A stretch of 64,000 nucleotides of DNA from Fomitopsis serialis (taxonomy: Eukaryota > Basidiomycota > Agaricomycetes > Polyporales > Fomitopsidaceae), in the NCBI RefSeq assembly GCF_022376445.1, contig NW_025954969.1, positions 186,001-250,000 on the forward strand, in the 5' to 3' direction. A program made the position numbers and the translations under genes. Under the pieces are notes generated by a model. That model did not search any database, was not told the DNA's origin, and saw nothing but the letters and a program-made list of their open reading frames with translations. Positions 50,309 to 62,186 of the stretch are shown piece by piece; position 1 is the first letter of the stretch; every line of letters starts with the position of its first letter.

Positions 50309-51950
50309 CTCTGATGTCCTTCGTGGCTGCTCCCTTACCTCGGTATGCTCTCGTCGCCATCCGGACCGCCGATGACACGACATATCGCCGTCCGGCGAGC
50401 TGGGTGTGGTATGCCCCAGTGAACGCGCACGTCGCCGGTCTTCTGTGGATCGTCTGCACCATTGTGTGCCGCCCTCGCCTGGAGGCCTCTGCCCCATGCC
50501 TCCCCTGGGACAACCTTCGAACACACGCCATATCGTCGTCCGGCAGGATGGGCGTAGCGCGCCCCTGTTCGCCGCCGGTCCCCTTGCCACCTACCGATGT
50601 CTCCGTGTCTGTCTCTCGCGCACGACAACACGGGGAACGGTGCAGGTCCGCACGAGGGTCGGGTCCGGTCGCAGTGCCCTGGGGATGTGTCCGCCACCGG
50701 ACACGCTGTGTGTGAATGACCACGGTCAGTCAACCTACGTCTGCACTTGACGTGGACATCACTCACCTCGCCCTGGTTCCCCAGAACCATCCTCGCTCGC
50801 CGCCACCCGGACAACGCCGACACGACGTATCGCCGTCCGGCGAAGCGAGTCCTGATGATCCTGGCTGAAACGCGTCCAGCAAGACAATGTCAGCCGCGCG
50901 TCTCGTCGTGGCGAGCTTGGTGGGCGGCCACGTCGTTGCCGGTACACTGGCGTCCCATGCACCACGCTGCAACTTTGAAGACACGACGCATTGTCGTCCG
51001 GCCAACCGACCTCCGATGTCCAGCACGCGCAGCCATCTCCAGCCTGGCTGCCATCCTGACCAACCTGCCCTACTCCGCACGTCTGTCATCTCGAGCAGGC
51101 CCGGTTCGACGAAGACACGACGTATCGAATTCCGGCGAGCGGGGTCGTAGCGTGGGTGAGTTGTCGCAGCGGAGAGACGACACGTCACGTTTCGGCGAGC
51201 TGGACGACAAGGTGAAGGGAACTCGAGGTAGGTGTCCAGTCGCTAGTAGCAGCCCGGGTGCTGACGACGAGCAGGAAGCCGCCGAGGGGCTACTGTGGAG
51301 GCGAGTACAGAGCGCTATGCTATGTGTTTTATGCACGGCTACTGACGTCGCATTCGTCTCCATGAGGTGCTTACTCAACACCGCATCGTGTGTGGCTGCG
51401 AGCGAGGCAGCGCTCGCGATGTTCAGCACAGGTGATGCCGAAGAACGCATGGCTGGCGAGGATCCGTCTGCCGCGTTATCAACTAGTAGTCGTGGCAGGC
51501 GACTTGCACAGAGCGACAATGAACGAGACGATCGGGACGGCGGGACGAGGAGAGAGAAGCATGATATGCTCTAGAGGCGACGAGGTGAGCATGTGTATGC
51601 ACAAGTGAAAGACGCGTGGCTGACGGAGACTCGTCTACCGCGTCATCAGCTGGTAGCTAATGGCCATGTACGCGGCTAGACGGCGGAAGGGTGGCAAGCT
51701 CGGAGAAATGGAAGTATGCTCTAAAACAATGAGGTAAGGCTGCATTTCCAACGGAGGGAAGCATGACTGACGACTCGTCTGCCGCGTTATCAGCTAGTAG
51801 CAGATGCTGAGTATGCAGCCGCGGTGGGTGACGGCCGGCGGCGTGACAGGGAGCGCGACGACGACGTGAGTTGGCACATGAGGCTGGAACGACGCGTCGC
51901 TGACGAGACCTCACCTGGCGCGTCACTGTCTGCGTGGAAGCAGGTCGACG
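50308..51950. repeat. Degenerate periodic repeats, unit 2
   Basis: Second copy of the motif array described at 39640-41300, with the same spacing. Confidence 0.55.
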
Positions 51951-52203
51951 TAGGCTGCGCGTTGTGCGTCGGGTAAGCACGTACCGTTACTGAGAGCAGG
52001 GAGTCGCGTTGCCCACCCGAGTGTCCCCGCGGGGAGGCGGACGTATGGTCGTGCATGAAGAAAGAGAGATGGACGATCGAAAGAAGGCAACTTTTTTGCG
52101 TGCTCCAGCCAATCAGCGTCCAAGGAGGGGTCCGCCGCCCGCGATCGAGCGCCCGCTCAGAGGACGAACACAGACAGCTCACGGCGCGTCATCTCACAGG
52201 TCA

Positions 52204-53952
52204 CTCAGGGCCGACCCCACCAACGTGCATGCTTACGGCTATCCCTGGGAGCGATTACCTCGGGCGGGCGAGCGACTCTACTCCCAAAATTGTCATATGA
52301 ATCCCTGAACGTATCTTCGGATAAGCAGTCCCGCAGTGCACATGTTATATAGGCCACACTCCCAGGCATGGGAGTCCCATCTGGACTGCTGTTCCAATTT
52401 CGCGGACGTATCCGCTTCGCCAGCACCATCATGTTCCAGCAGGTGAGGAAATGCAGCCGCCGGTGCCTGCATCGTTAATTGCGGCACCCGACTTCACAAG
52501 CTGTCAACGGCGGTGATGCCGACGTGTCCAGGAGCAGCTATATGAAGAAGAGCTCGGAGCACAGCCAGCGAAGCGAAGGTCGTCCAGCCCGTGGCGCATC
52601 CATTGCGAGCGGTCATATCGCAATCGCATAGTCACAGGTGAGCAGACCATCATCCACTTCGCATCTGCGAAAGCTCATACGTCTCTTGTTACGAGTATGT
52701 TGCCGTGGTTGTTCGCCTCGCTGCTCTCGCACTGCGCCCTGCAGCTCGCCTTGGTACCGACAGCTGCGACTGCGTTCTCTATCTTCCCGAACCAGAGGGG
52801 CCGCGATGCGAAGATCGCGCCAAAAGTCTTCATCATAGACATGGTCAGCGCGAATGCTCTCCGACTTGAATCTCCTGCGCTCACACTTCTCCGCTCAGTT
52901 TGATGACGAGGGGGACTCGTGGTATGGCATCCCGCAATTCGACGTGCTCGCGCACAACATCACCATCCCGGGCTTCTCTCCACTCTTCCCCCAGGCGCAC
53001 TGCACACTGGATGGGTCGATCTGCCAGCTCACTACTGGAGAAGCTGAGATCAACTCCGCCTCGACGATATCTGCCCTCGTCCACTCCCCCGTATTCGACC
53101 TCACGCACACCTACTTCCTCATTGCCGGGATCGCAGGCATAAGCCCTAAGCTCGGCACCCTAGGCAGCGTCACGTTCGCGCGCTTCGGCGTGCAGGTCGC
53201 GCTGCAGTACGAGTTTGACGCGCGCGAGAAGCCCGCCAACTTCTCTACCGGGTACGTCCCCCAGGGCTCCTACGCGCCGAACCAGTACCCACAGGAGCTG
53301 TACGGCACCGAGGTCTTCGAGGTCAACGACAACCTCCGCCAGCTCGCCATCGAGATGGCGAAGACCGGGAAGCTCTTCGACGACGCCGGCTCGGAGGCGT
53401 ACCGCGCGAACTACGCGAGCGACCCCGCCTACGCCGCGGGCGCCGCGCCGCCGTCCGTCGTCGCGTGCGACACGGCGACCTCGGACGTGTTCTGGACAGG
53501 CGACCTACTCGCGGGCGCGTTTGAGAACACGACGACGCTCTTCACTAACGGGTCCGCGACGTACTGCACGACGCAGCAGGAGGACAACGGCACGCTCGAG
53601 GCGCTCCTCCGCGGCGCTATCACCGGGCTCGTCGACTTCGCGCGCATCGTCGTCATGCGCACCGCGTCCGACTTCGACAGGCCGTACGACGGCGAGAGCG
53701 CCGCGACGAACCTCTTCCTCATGTCCCCCGGCTACGAGATCTCGATCCAGAACATCCCCGCCGCGGGCGTCCCTGTCGTGACCGGCATCGTCGCGCAGTG
53801 GGAGACGCTGTTTGAGGAGGGCATCCTGCCGACGAATTATGTCGGGGATATCTTCGGGTTGTTGGGCGGCACGCCCGACTTCGGTCCTGGTAACATCTTC
53901 GGTGGCAGAGCGGCGCCGGCGAAGCGTTCTGTGCGTCGCCGGGGCCTTCGCT
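52204..53952. repeat. Tandem repeat unit 3, partial
   Basis: Near identity with units 1 and 2 runs from the shared left edge to about 53952, near the end of the NUP coding region. From there similarity falls sharply although the sequence is still related until about 54050. Confidence 0.9.
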
Positions 53953-53972
53953 CGGTGATACAGAACATCTGA
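52697..53972 (+). CDS. NUP-family purine nucleoside permease-like secreted protein, copy 3
   Basis: Exons 52697-52843 and 52899-53972 encode 406 residues. It shares GDSWYG with copy 1 and LTHTYF and FGLLGG with copy 2, and its last residues are RSVIQNI instead of RSTIRGV. The changed end coincides with the drop in similarity at about 53953, which marks a recombination point inside the gene. The frame is intact. Confidence 0.9.
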
Positions 53973-54049
53973 AATGTGTCTCGATACCACGTCTACCATT
54001 CTGCGGACACGACGGACCAACGGACACGGGTACTATGTAGCATGGCAGG

Positions 54050-54205
54050 TTGGAAATATGGTGCAATAAATCGTACCCTATAAGACATGAGATAATATAC
54101 TGCCAGGTGTTCAACAAAGACTGACATACGCACACACGGTCTCGAGTCTGTGTAGTACTACGCCGACGGCTCACACGTCCGAGTCGTACACCACAGACTG
54201 CCGCA
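54050..54205 (-). pseudogene. Remnant of seven-helix gene 3' end beside unit 3
   Basis: The minus strand keeps only the last codons (QSVVYDSDV and a stop) and the 3' untranslated flank. The flank (TCAACAAAGACTGA, ACACACGGTCTCGAGTC) resembles that of the intact gene at 28102-29663 more than the copies in units 1 and 2. Confidence 0.6.
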
Positions 54206-54470
54206 CACCGCGACCGACTACGACGCGTGGCGTCCGCATGAGGAGTCGGTCACTGTGGTCGAGGTCTTCAAGACGCTCCAGGCCAACGCAGAGTCAGCAC
54301 GGCACGTGGCCGCTGCCGTGCTCGACGGCTTGACGGCTGCTGCTGTAAAGGGCGATATTCTGAGCGCGGAGAAAGGATCCATGCAACACTCCATCACGCC
54401 GCGCTCAGAGGGCCGAAGACGTGGCCCAAGTTAAGTTATACTTATCCTCGCAGAGTACTTCCTATAGTGA
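54206..54470 (+). pseudogene. 3' fragment of methylthioadenosine phosphorylase gene
   Basis: The plus strand reads [20 protein letters not shown], then [20 protein letters not shown] and [20 protein letters not shown], matching the last exon of the gene at 25630-26768. Homology stops at the left at about 54205, inside what is the last exon in the intact gene. An 8-bp deletion at about 54413 shifts the frame, and the old stop region (GAGTACTTCC...TAGTGA) is still visible at about 54453-54470. It is therefore a dead duplicate. Confidence 0.9.
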
Positions 54471-55831
54471 TGTAGCTATGGTGCAAGGAGATGTCAGGCG
54501 CAAAAGAGAACAAAGTTTAAGATGTAGAATACTTACAATCCGTTGCCCACAGCGTCTCGAACCCTTGTGTAACCGGATGAAGGTCCTTCGGGTTCTTCCC
54601 GATATCTCTGCTGTGCTCAATGTCGATCCAGCGATTCACTGTGGATGTGATTGTCATATAGAAGCCAATCGATCACCGGTCCAGTAGCGAGAATGGAAAT
54701 TCGCTCAGCTGTCCTCAGATTGTACCATCTGGATAGGTGTCTGATGGCCTTTCTGTCAGTTATTTGCCACACGAATATTTATACACCAGAATATTACGTA
54801 GAGATGAGCCTGATGTACACAAGAGGTGCGAGGATGTGGAAGTATTCGTCTGTGCCGGCCTGAGGAGTTGTGAGACCGATGAAGAAGCCTCCCAGTCAAT
54901 TTCAACGTCACGTTGGAAGTTCGAATTGTAAGTATTTCGGCGCCTAGATTGTGATCTGTGCGTGAATTTCCACGCCACCCAAAGAACGTTATTGACGGTG
55001 GCGCGCTTTCTGTCAAGCAAGGTCGATTGGCGGACTGTTAAGTTACGTGCTTACCGGCGAAACTCATTACCCCCCGACACTCGTCATTTTTATACAGGGA
55101 ACATCCGGTCCTCGTCCAAGCAGCCAGGTGAAGGTGGGCCATCCCTGAAATGGACGTCCAAGTCCGCAATCTCCCTGTCTATGCGGTGCCAGCGCGATCA
55201 TCTCTTCCAAGTCTGAGCGAAAGGCTGTCGTAAGCTTTGGCCTCTCAAATCATCAAGAAATACTCGAGGAATATTGGCATGGGATGACCCATCCTCTCCA
55301 CCGCGGGTATCATTAGGTGAGCTTCACCTGCGGCGGACCATGTACCAGCATGTCACCATTAATGCTAACTAGAACTATTGAAGGCTCTCTGAACATCGCG
55401 ATGCTTGGCGCGCACAGATCAATTTTCGGACATGGTCAAAGGGCTAAGACATTCGTTATGATGTCAGCGGTCCTTTGCTAGCTCGGTCGCCATACTGCAG
55501 TCCTTCACTGAGAACGTGCAGAGTTCAATATGACGTGACCTGTGGCTCGCCGCGATCTCCAGCGCACCGAATGTACTTGGTGGTCACATATTGTATGTAG
55601 TGCGATCGAGGGCGCTTCCAACGCAGGTCAGGCTCATCAATTGTGAAGGCGGATTCACAGGCATCTCCGAAAAGAAACCGTGGGGTGCAGGCGTTCTCCT
55701 GGCAGTTTCGCGGAAGGACATGCAGCTACACTGCGGAACACTGACTGTGCCGCTGCGCTGTCGTGCACGACTCTGCGGTATATAATCTAAGGCCTCGTGA
55801 GGCAGCTGTGTAGTCGACGAGGATTTCCGCC
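54471..55831. other. Right flank of the rearranged region
   Basis: On the minus strand there are coding-like stretches that may be exons of a broken gene: AGTDEYFHILAPLVYIRLIS (about 54865-54800), YNLRTAERISILATGPVIDW (about 54720-54660) and VNRWIDIEHSRDIGKNPKDL (about 54640-54560). They run into the phosphorylase fragment at 54470, so the 3' end would be lost. From about 55020 to 55831 no gene is seen. Confidence 0.3.
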
Positions 55832-57583
55832 ATGTCGGCTCACGGTTGCGCTCACTGGCACTCCGCCGTGTCGCGGTTCATTCTCCCTCTCCAGCTGGTG
55901 CTCATATTTATCTTCTTCATTGCTGCTACCCCGTCTGGTGCAGCACCGGTCCCTCTGGAAGGGGCTGCCTCCGTCACTTCAGGCACCTGCTACGCCGACG
56001 CGGTCATCATCTACAACCTAGCCAGCTACTTGATCAGCAACTACGCTATCCATGCTTCCGCGATACCGATCGGCGCAGACATCGGACGGTACACGCAGCG
56101 CGTAACGCGCCAGGACGGGTGGCTCTGGAATCTATGGCTGACGACTATTTCGCTCTTCCTGCCGTTCTTCGCGCTCGCGAGGACACTCATCCTGGTCGCG
56201 CAGCAATTGAAAAGCGAAGGCGACGGCGTCCTCGCGGCGCTCCACCACGGTGCTCTCCTCGTCGTGGTCAGGGACACCGATTGGAAGCCTGGCAAGAGCG
56301 ACCAATTCGTTTATACTCGGCTACCTCACGACTTTGTCAAATCCGACGAGTAAGTCGCTGAACCTAACGCCTGTGAACCTGAAAGCACATATTTACGATG
56401 TCAATACAGCGCCCGCACTGGTGATCAACTGCCAGAAGCCACCATCGACCTCGATGACGAAGGGGAAAAACACGCTTTTCTGCGCACGGACACAGACAAC
56501 CACATGTTGCATGGCTTAGCCCATCCCCCGCCAGGGTACACGCTGGCAGTGCCCGAGCGCAAGGGTCATACCGAGCTCTTGATCAAGAACCACCTCAAGG
56601 ACACGAAGAGGCTGAAAGTACACTACCGCCCAGGCTTCATGGGAGTGTTGCTCTCGCTCGTTCAGATCTGCGTCGGCTCGTACAACCTGTACGAAGCGCG
56701 GGTGACCCAGATCCCACGCTGGGGGTACGCGGCCTACGGGCTCTCCGTGCTTCCATATGTAATCATGTCTATTTTGAACCTCCTCTGCGCGGCCATCGTC
56801 GACAGCTACGCGTGTGCCCAGCTTCTGCGGACACCCATCCTCGAGGAGTCTTTATGGAGACCGGAGGGTGGTGATCCCGAGTATGACGGGACCATTGGCG
56901 CTGTCAATCCGGCGAGCATGCCCCAATCGTCAGCCATAGGTCAGCGGGGCCAAGGAGACTACGTGGCGGTGCTAATGCGCACGGAGACCTATACAACAAA
57001 CGGGCATGAGCAGAAGATCCTCGTCGTGAATGCGCTCGGCGAGAAGCCCAGGACCTACCGCCTCATTCCCAGTGGCCGCGATGTCGCGAAGACGGAAGGC
57101 AACATCGCGGTTGGAGCAGAGCAGGCAGAGACAAGGGCTCGCCCGTGCGGACCCAACGTTCAAGGAGGCTCCACCGTGCATTTCACAGTATCCGCACTCA
57201 GCCACAACGGACCTCCGCCCAAATCCAGGGTGAGGGAACTGGAGGAAATTTCACATCGAGAGGGGACGACCATTGCGTGCCTTTTCTTCATCGCGATGAT
57301 CCTACCACACGTCTTCATATATGCGCTCACCGGCTTCCGCCCCAATCAGAGCACTGTGGCTCAGAGGGGGCTGATGATGGCATGGCTGGCAGCTGACCAG
57401 TTCTCGTCGTGCTCGACGCTCTGGTGTTGGATTGTATGGAAGAAGAAGCACAACGTCATCCCGAACGTTGTCCAGAAGGCGTGGTATGCTGTCTTGATGG
57501 TGGCAGGAATGGGGGGCTTCGTGACGGTGGCACAGATGTATTTGCAAGATAATGGCTATGGGTTCCATGGATGTTCCTTGTAA
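55832..57583 (+). CDS. Polytopic membrane protein of unknown function
   Basis: Two exons (55832-56349, 56410-57583) encode 563 residues. A signal-anchor-like N-terminus (FILPLQLVLIFIFFIAATPS) is followed by helices around LWLTTISLFLPFFALARTLI, GVLLSLVQICVGSYNLYEA, YAAYGLSVLPYVIMSILNLL, IACLFFIAMILPHVFIYALT and AWYAVLMVAGMGGFVTVAQM. Between them lie a cytosolic loop with ATIDLDDEGEKHAFLRTDTD and a larger polar domain (about residues 285-430). This layout occurs in uncharacterised Agaricomycete proteins; I recognise no function. Confidence 0.75.
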
Positions 57584-58881
57584 CGCGTAACGCATGCCGT
57601 TTGTATCTACATGGATCGCAGCGGACCCCTGACTTTGAACTCGTGTTAGCGATGCACATTCTGTATTTTCTGGAATGCTATGTATAACTCCTGTGCCAGT
57701 GCACCTTCGCCTTCTCATGTCAACATCGACTTCTTCACGACTGCCGTTGGGTTCAAGTCGGCATACTTACCATACCGTTTGGACCACAGACAAACCGACA
57801 ACCATGAGGCATAGGCCACGCTTGTGTAATGAAATGAATGGAAGAGTCCACGCAGCCGGTACAGGCTCTGGCCGCATCGAGAACTCTCCATTTCGACGAA
57901 CGACCAATCTGTCCAGCTGCAGATTGCGATAGTGATGTCCTTCCTGAATGTGAACGTTGAGATATGAACCGATCGCTTCATGAGGCGTACCTTGCTCGGA
58001 TTATTTTTGACCAAATCTTGCTGCAGCGGGGTCATCGCGCCCCAAAACAGCTGGTGCGCAGCAGGACTGTACGAAGTCATGGAAGCTCAGTGCTTCCATG
58101 CTGCACTGTGCGCAGTCTGCCACACAGAACGTGTTGGCCTCACACTCAATGTCCGATCAATGTGCGCTAGCTACCATATAGCTCCGTGGACGAGGTCTGC
58201 ACGGCAATTGAGCAAGAAGAGGGTCGTCTGACACTGCATGCGCTCCGCCGGTCGTCATCTTTGCTGTCAGTGCCGTCAACAGATGTAGCCTTCACACAGT
58301 ACACTCTCACCGAAGCCGCAACAAATTTAAACACCATTTCGAGGACACGATAGCATGCATTGAAAGCGGCACAATAACACAGCAAACAACAGCGAAATAC
58401 AAGAACAACGCGCTTACAACCCACCGACACGCCAGGCAGGTGAAGGGCACGCAGACTGAGCCTCGCATCTCCCGAACAGTCGGCGAGAGCGAGAACAGAG
58501 ATCTACCATGCGCCTGCGCCACCAGGGCAGAAACGTCGACGAGCTAGACGCAATCTCTCCTACGGGACTCTACAGCTAGTGATGTTTCGCGAATGATATC
58601 GAATGCGGGGTATAATGATCTGTAGGGAACAATCAGACTACTCTGACGATGAGTGGACGCTACTCACCTCACGCGACAAAGCGCAGCAGGACATAATGCC
58701 CTGTCAAAGAGAGGCTGCGCTATTAGACGTTCATAGTGTAGAGAAGGTAGTGTACTTCCGGCTGTCCTTTGTGGCGTGTACAGTGTCCGTGGCCGCGAGT
58801 TGTGCGTTGTCCGGTAATACAGCTCTACAACAAATCAAGAGAAAAAACCCAATGCTAATACCTACCGGTTGTCCCGTCGAC
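57584..58881. other. Convergent intergenic region
   Basis: It lies between the ends of the membrane protein gene and the minus-strand SIM-containing gene. Short open frames on both strands lack protein character. Confidence 0.45.
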
Positions 58882-61800
58882 TCAGTCGTCATCTTCATCG
58901 TCGCTGATGACAAGTATCATAGCGTCTCTGCTGGGCTCAGGCCAGTGAGTCTTCCACGCGTGCGTCGCTTGCGACTTGAAAGGTTGGCTATATCCGTTCG
59001 TGGCGAACGATGAAGGGGGCGAAGACGACACAGGCTTCAACGGCGCATCTGCCTTCATGTCCCCGTCCATCGCGCTGTGAAACACTCAGCGATGTCCGCA
59101 GGAGAGGGGCGTGAATGGGCGGCTTACCGTTGCCGCTCTCGCAGCATGCCGAGAATGTTCTCCTTCTCCGCCTTCGACCGTGCCGTGGTAAGCTTCGCCA
59201 TGAGCACCTTCGTCTCCGCGATGTGCTGCTCCAGTCGTTTCTGTCTTGCGGCCAAGAGCACTTTCTCTGCTGCTTGACTGGACTTGGCTAGCGTATGAGA
59301 CTGCGTAAACGTACGTGGTTGTGGCGTTGCGGGTGCGGTCGGAGGCGCAGGTTGCGACACATGTACAGGCGCTGCAGCCGCGGGAGGTGAGTCGGACCGA
59401 GGCGATGGCTGCATCGTCTGGAGCGTCTCAGTGATAAATGAAACCGCAAGCTCGTCGAAGTTGATAGCGCTGCCTTTCGGAACTGCGGCAGCGCTAGGTG
59501 CGTCGTCACCCACGACTGTGGACGTGTCGCTCAAGGCCACTGTGGATTCCTTCTCCTGCGTAATCCCTGCAGAAGGGATAGACGCGATCCCGGCTTTCTT
59601 CCTGCTCTGCAGAGCCGAGCGGCGCAACTCTTGGGTCGAGAGTATCTCCGTCGGGCTGGAGATTGCTTCCTCGCCCGCACGGCTGCTCGTGGCCGCCGGC
59701 TTGTCATTCTCCTCCTCCGGTGACGTATGCCTACTGCTGCCAGCCCTCGATATCATGTTCTTCTGCGCTAATTCCTCCTTCGCGCGGGCGATTCGCTCCT
59801 CAAGCTCCCTCTGCTTCTCCTGCAGTGTACGCTTGGCACTCACCACCGGCACAGACTCTGCGAGAGCTGGTGCGGCCGACTCCGACCTTTGGGAGACGAC
59901 TGGCTGTGGCAGGGGGACCTTCGGCAGTTCCAGCGAAGGATCCTTCAGAGATGTAACAAGAGGAGCAGCCGGTAGAGGTTTCAGGGCCGAGACTGGACTC
60001 GTAAGAGTGGAAGGAGAAGCAACAGCAATCGGATGTGTCGGTTCTGTGGCGGATGTTGATGGGGCGGTTGGGACGATCGTCAACGCACTAGCAGGCACCG
60101 ATGCAGCCGGAGGCTCCACCATAGTGTATGCAGATGGCGAGAGTGGCTGGGGTCGGCTCGTCTGGACTGGCAAGTCGGGAATGGTGACCTCCGGTTTAGG
60201 TCGGCTAGACGATGGCAATGATTGTGGCACCGTGACCGCGTGTTCGGTTGCTGGAGGAGTGCGGGTGGTTGCTGGGCTAGCGTCGTCGACGCGCATCCTC
60301 TCTTCTTGCCCACGTTCGGCAGAGGCCTCCCTGGAAGAGGCAATTGATGCGCTATCAGCCGCAGTGACATCCGCACCCGTCGCCGGCTCGCCCCAAACAC
60401 CATATCGTGACTCCTGGATGAAGTGTTCCTCCTTAGGATCGGGCAAGTCCTCGTCGTCAGATTCGAGGTCCATCGCCTGCTCTTCTTCAAGGTAGCTCGG
60501 GTCCCTGCGTCTCGGACCCGCGGAATAGTACCAACTGCGCTCCGCCTCGGCACTGGGCCCCTCGTATTCGGAACCATCGTCAGATGACATGACCCCGTAC
60601 TTTTCTACTTGCTCTAGATGGTCGGCCCAGCCACGATAACCGTATGGACTCGAAGGCGGTTGCGCTGCAGGTTGAGGCGGCTGTGCTGGTGGTGAAGTCT
60701 TGGGAACGTAGTTCGACGGACCGGACGATGAAGCGATAGGAGGAGGCTGAGGTAGAGGTAGGGGCACGGACATTGGGACCCCAGAATACGTGCTAGCAAC
60801 AGATTGTTGTCGATTATAGTTGGGAAAAGCGCGGGATCCATTCGCGGGAGGCAGTTTAGGAAGAGCGGGCGGCGCCCTTGGCTTGTTTTGTTTCGGCTGG
60901 AGGGCCTGAGCTTTCCTCTTCTCCGCCTTCTTGTCCTTCTTGCTCATCTTCTTGTTCGCCGCCTGAGGAGCCACTGGCGCTTCCACGACGCCCTCCTCGA
61001 TCTCCCCCTCTTCCAAGTCTGCCGGGTTTTTCGCCGCTCCGCGGTACCACCACGCGCGGATGTGCTCCTTGCCCTCGCCCGCCATTCGCTGGCTGCCGAA
61101 CGCCATCTCCGCCAGCGCAACGCTCTGAAACTCTACGAGCGCCTTGCCGGCCTTGTCCACTTCGGCGCGAAGCGGCAGCGGGCGAGCGAACCGCTTCGCC
61201 CAGTGCCTGAGGAAGTCGGGGTTGCGGAACTTCTTGGGGATGGGGCAAGGACGAGGGTGCGTGAGGGATCTGGCAGTGGCTGGCGTAAGAGCTCGGAGGG
61301 GAACAAGCCAAGCCCGCTCCTGTCAGACTCCCGCGGCATTCCGAGCAATTTCTTCTGGGGGACGGAGATTTGGGTGGTGCTGGTGGCATCGGGTGCTGGG
61401 GGGAGAGGCTTTGGAAGAGGAATATGGGGAGCAGGCGCGGGAACGGGTATGTGAGGAGGTTGCTGGCGACGCTCAGGTGTATGTGGGATATACGCTGGAG
61501 CGGAGAACGGAGAAAAAGAGTCCGGGGGAGGTGGCGCGACGGGTGACATGGAGGGAGGTGGTTTGAGAGGTAGCGAGGGGATAAAGGATTGAGGCATGAC
61601 GGCTGTATGTGCGGAGAAAGAGGCAGACCACGACATAGGAGGCAGGATTCCGCTGTGTTGGGCGTCACGATAGGTACCAACCGGACGGTCAGGGAGAGGG
61701 GCCATCCTAGCAGGCATACGAGAGGCAGCAGGGGAGGCGTCCTGCATGTCCACGTCCTGCTCCGTGGCCAGTTCCGCCCCCTTAGCCGCCAACCGCTCTG

Positions 61801-62186
61801 CCCGTCGCCTCTTCTTTCGCTGAGATTTTGTCTCCTGCTGTTCATTAGGGACCGCGTCCTGCGCATACTGTTTTCGCTTGCGTTTCTGGCCAGCTAAAGG
61901 CGCGGGCGCTTGCATGGCTAGGGGACATCACCCTCAAATTATCTTGAAAGAGATGGAACGACCCACCATTACTGGAATTATTCTGCATCAGCATTCTGCT
62001 CGACGATGCATGGGCCTGCTGTCCCCAGTCATACATGGGCACGTCGACCATTTGACGTTCGAAGGCCGGCTCGGGGTCGGACAGTCTTGCTTCAAACCCT
62101 CCCAGTTCCTGTTCCACGAATGCGGCGTCCTCGTCGTCTGAGATGACAATGGGCGAGCTGAGCGATCCGTTACCATTTGCCGCCAT
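58882..62186 (-). CDS. Disordered protein with terminal SUMO-interaction-like motifs and RRM-like segment; frame break
   Basis: Minus-strand exons 62186-61967, 61917-59128 and 59074-58882. The N-terminus reads MAANGNGSLSSPIVISDDED and the C-terminus ends DAMILVISDDEDDD; both are hydrophobic-plus-acidic cores typical of SUMO-interacting motifs. A basic stretch (AGQKRKRKQ, KSQRKKRRRAERLAAKG) suggests nuclear location. After a Pro-rich region comes SRTLVL, then KKFRNPDFLRHWAKRFARPL and DKAGKALVEFQSVALAEMAF, which resembles an RRM fold. Between SRTLVL and KKFRNP the frame changes near 61240: one base appears to be missing. A coiled coil (KRTLQEKQRELEERIARAKE) and Ser/Pro-rich segments follow, and near the end KRLEQHIAETKVLMAKLTTA. 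Function is unknown; RNA or chromatin association is an inference. Confidence 0.7.

Larger units (their letters stand above)
41560..52203. repeat. Tandem repeat unit 2 (10,644 bp)
   Basis: A near-identical copy of unit 1 with the same gene order. It starts in the shared CTCAGGGCCGACC sequence and lacks 11 bp near its left end (about 41599) and 24 bp near its right end (about 52145-52161) compared with unit 1. Confidence 0.95.

Noticed and set aside
59431..60495. Long plus-strand open frame of 354 codons
   Set aside because: It is the antisense shadow of the SIM-motif gene; Ser/Ala/Gly-rich with no motifs or introns.
60856..61866. Minus-strand open frame of 336 codons
   Set aside because: Overlaps the SIM-motif gene in another frame; Arg/Pro/Ser-rich composition typical of frame shadows in G+C-rich DNA.
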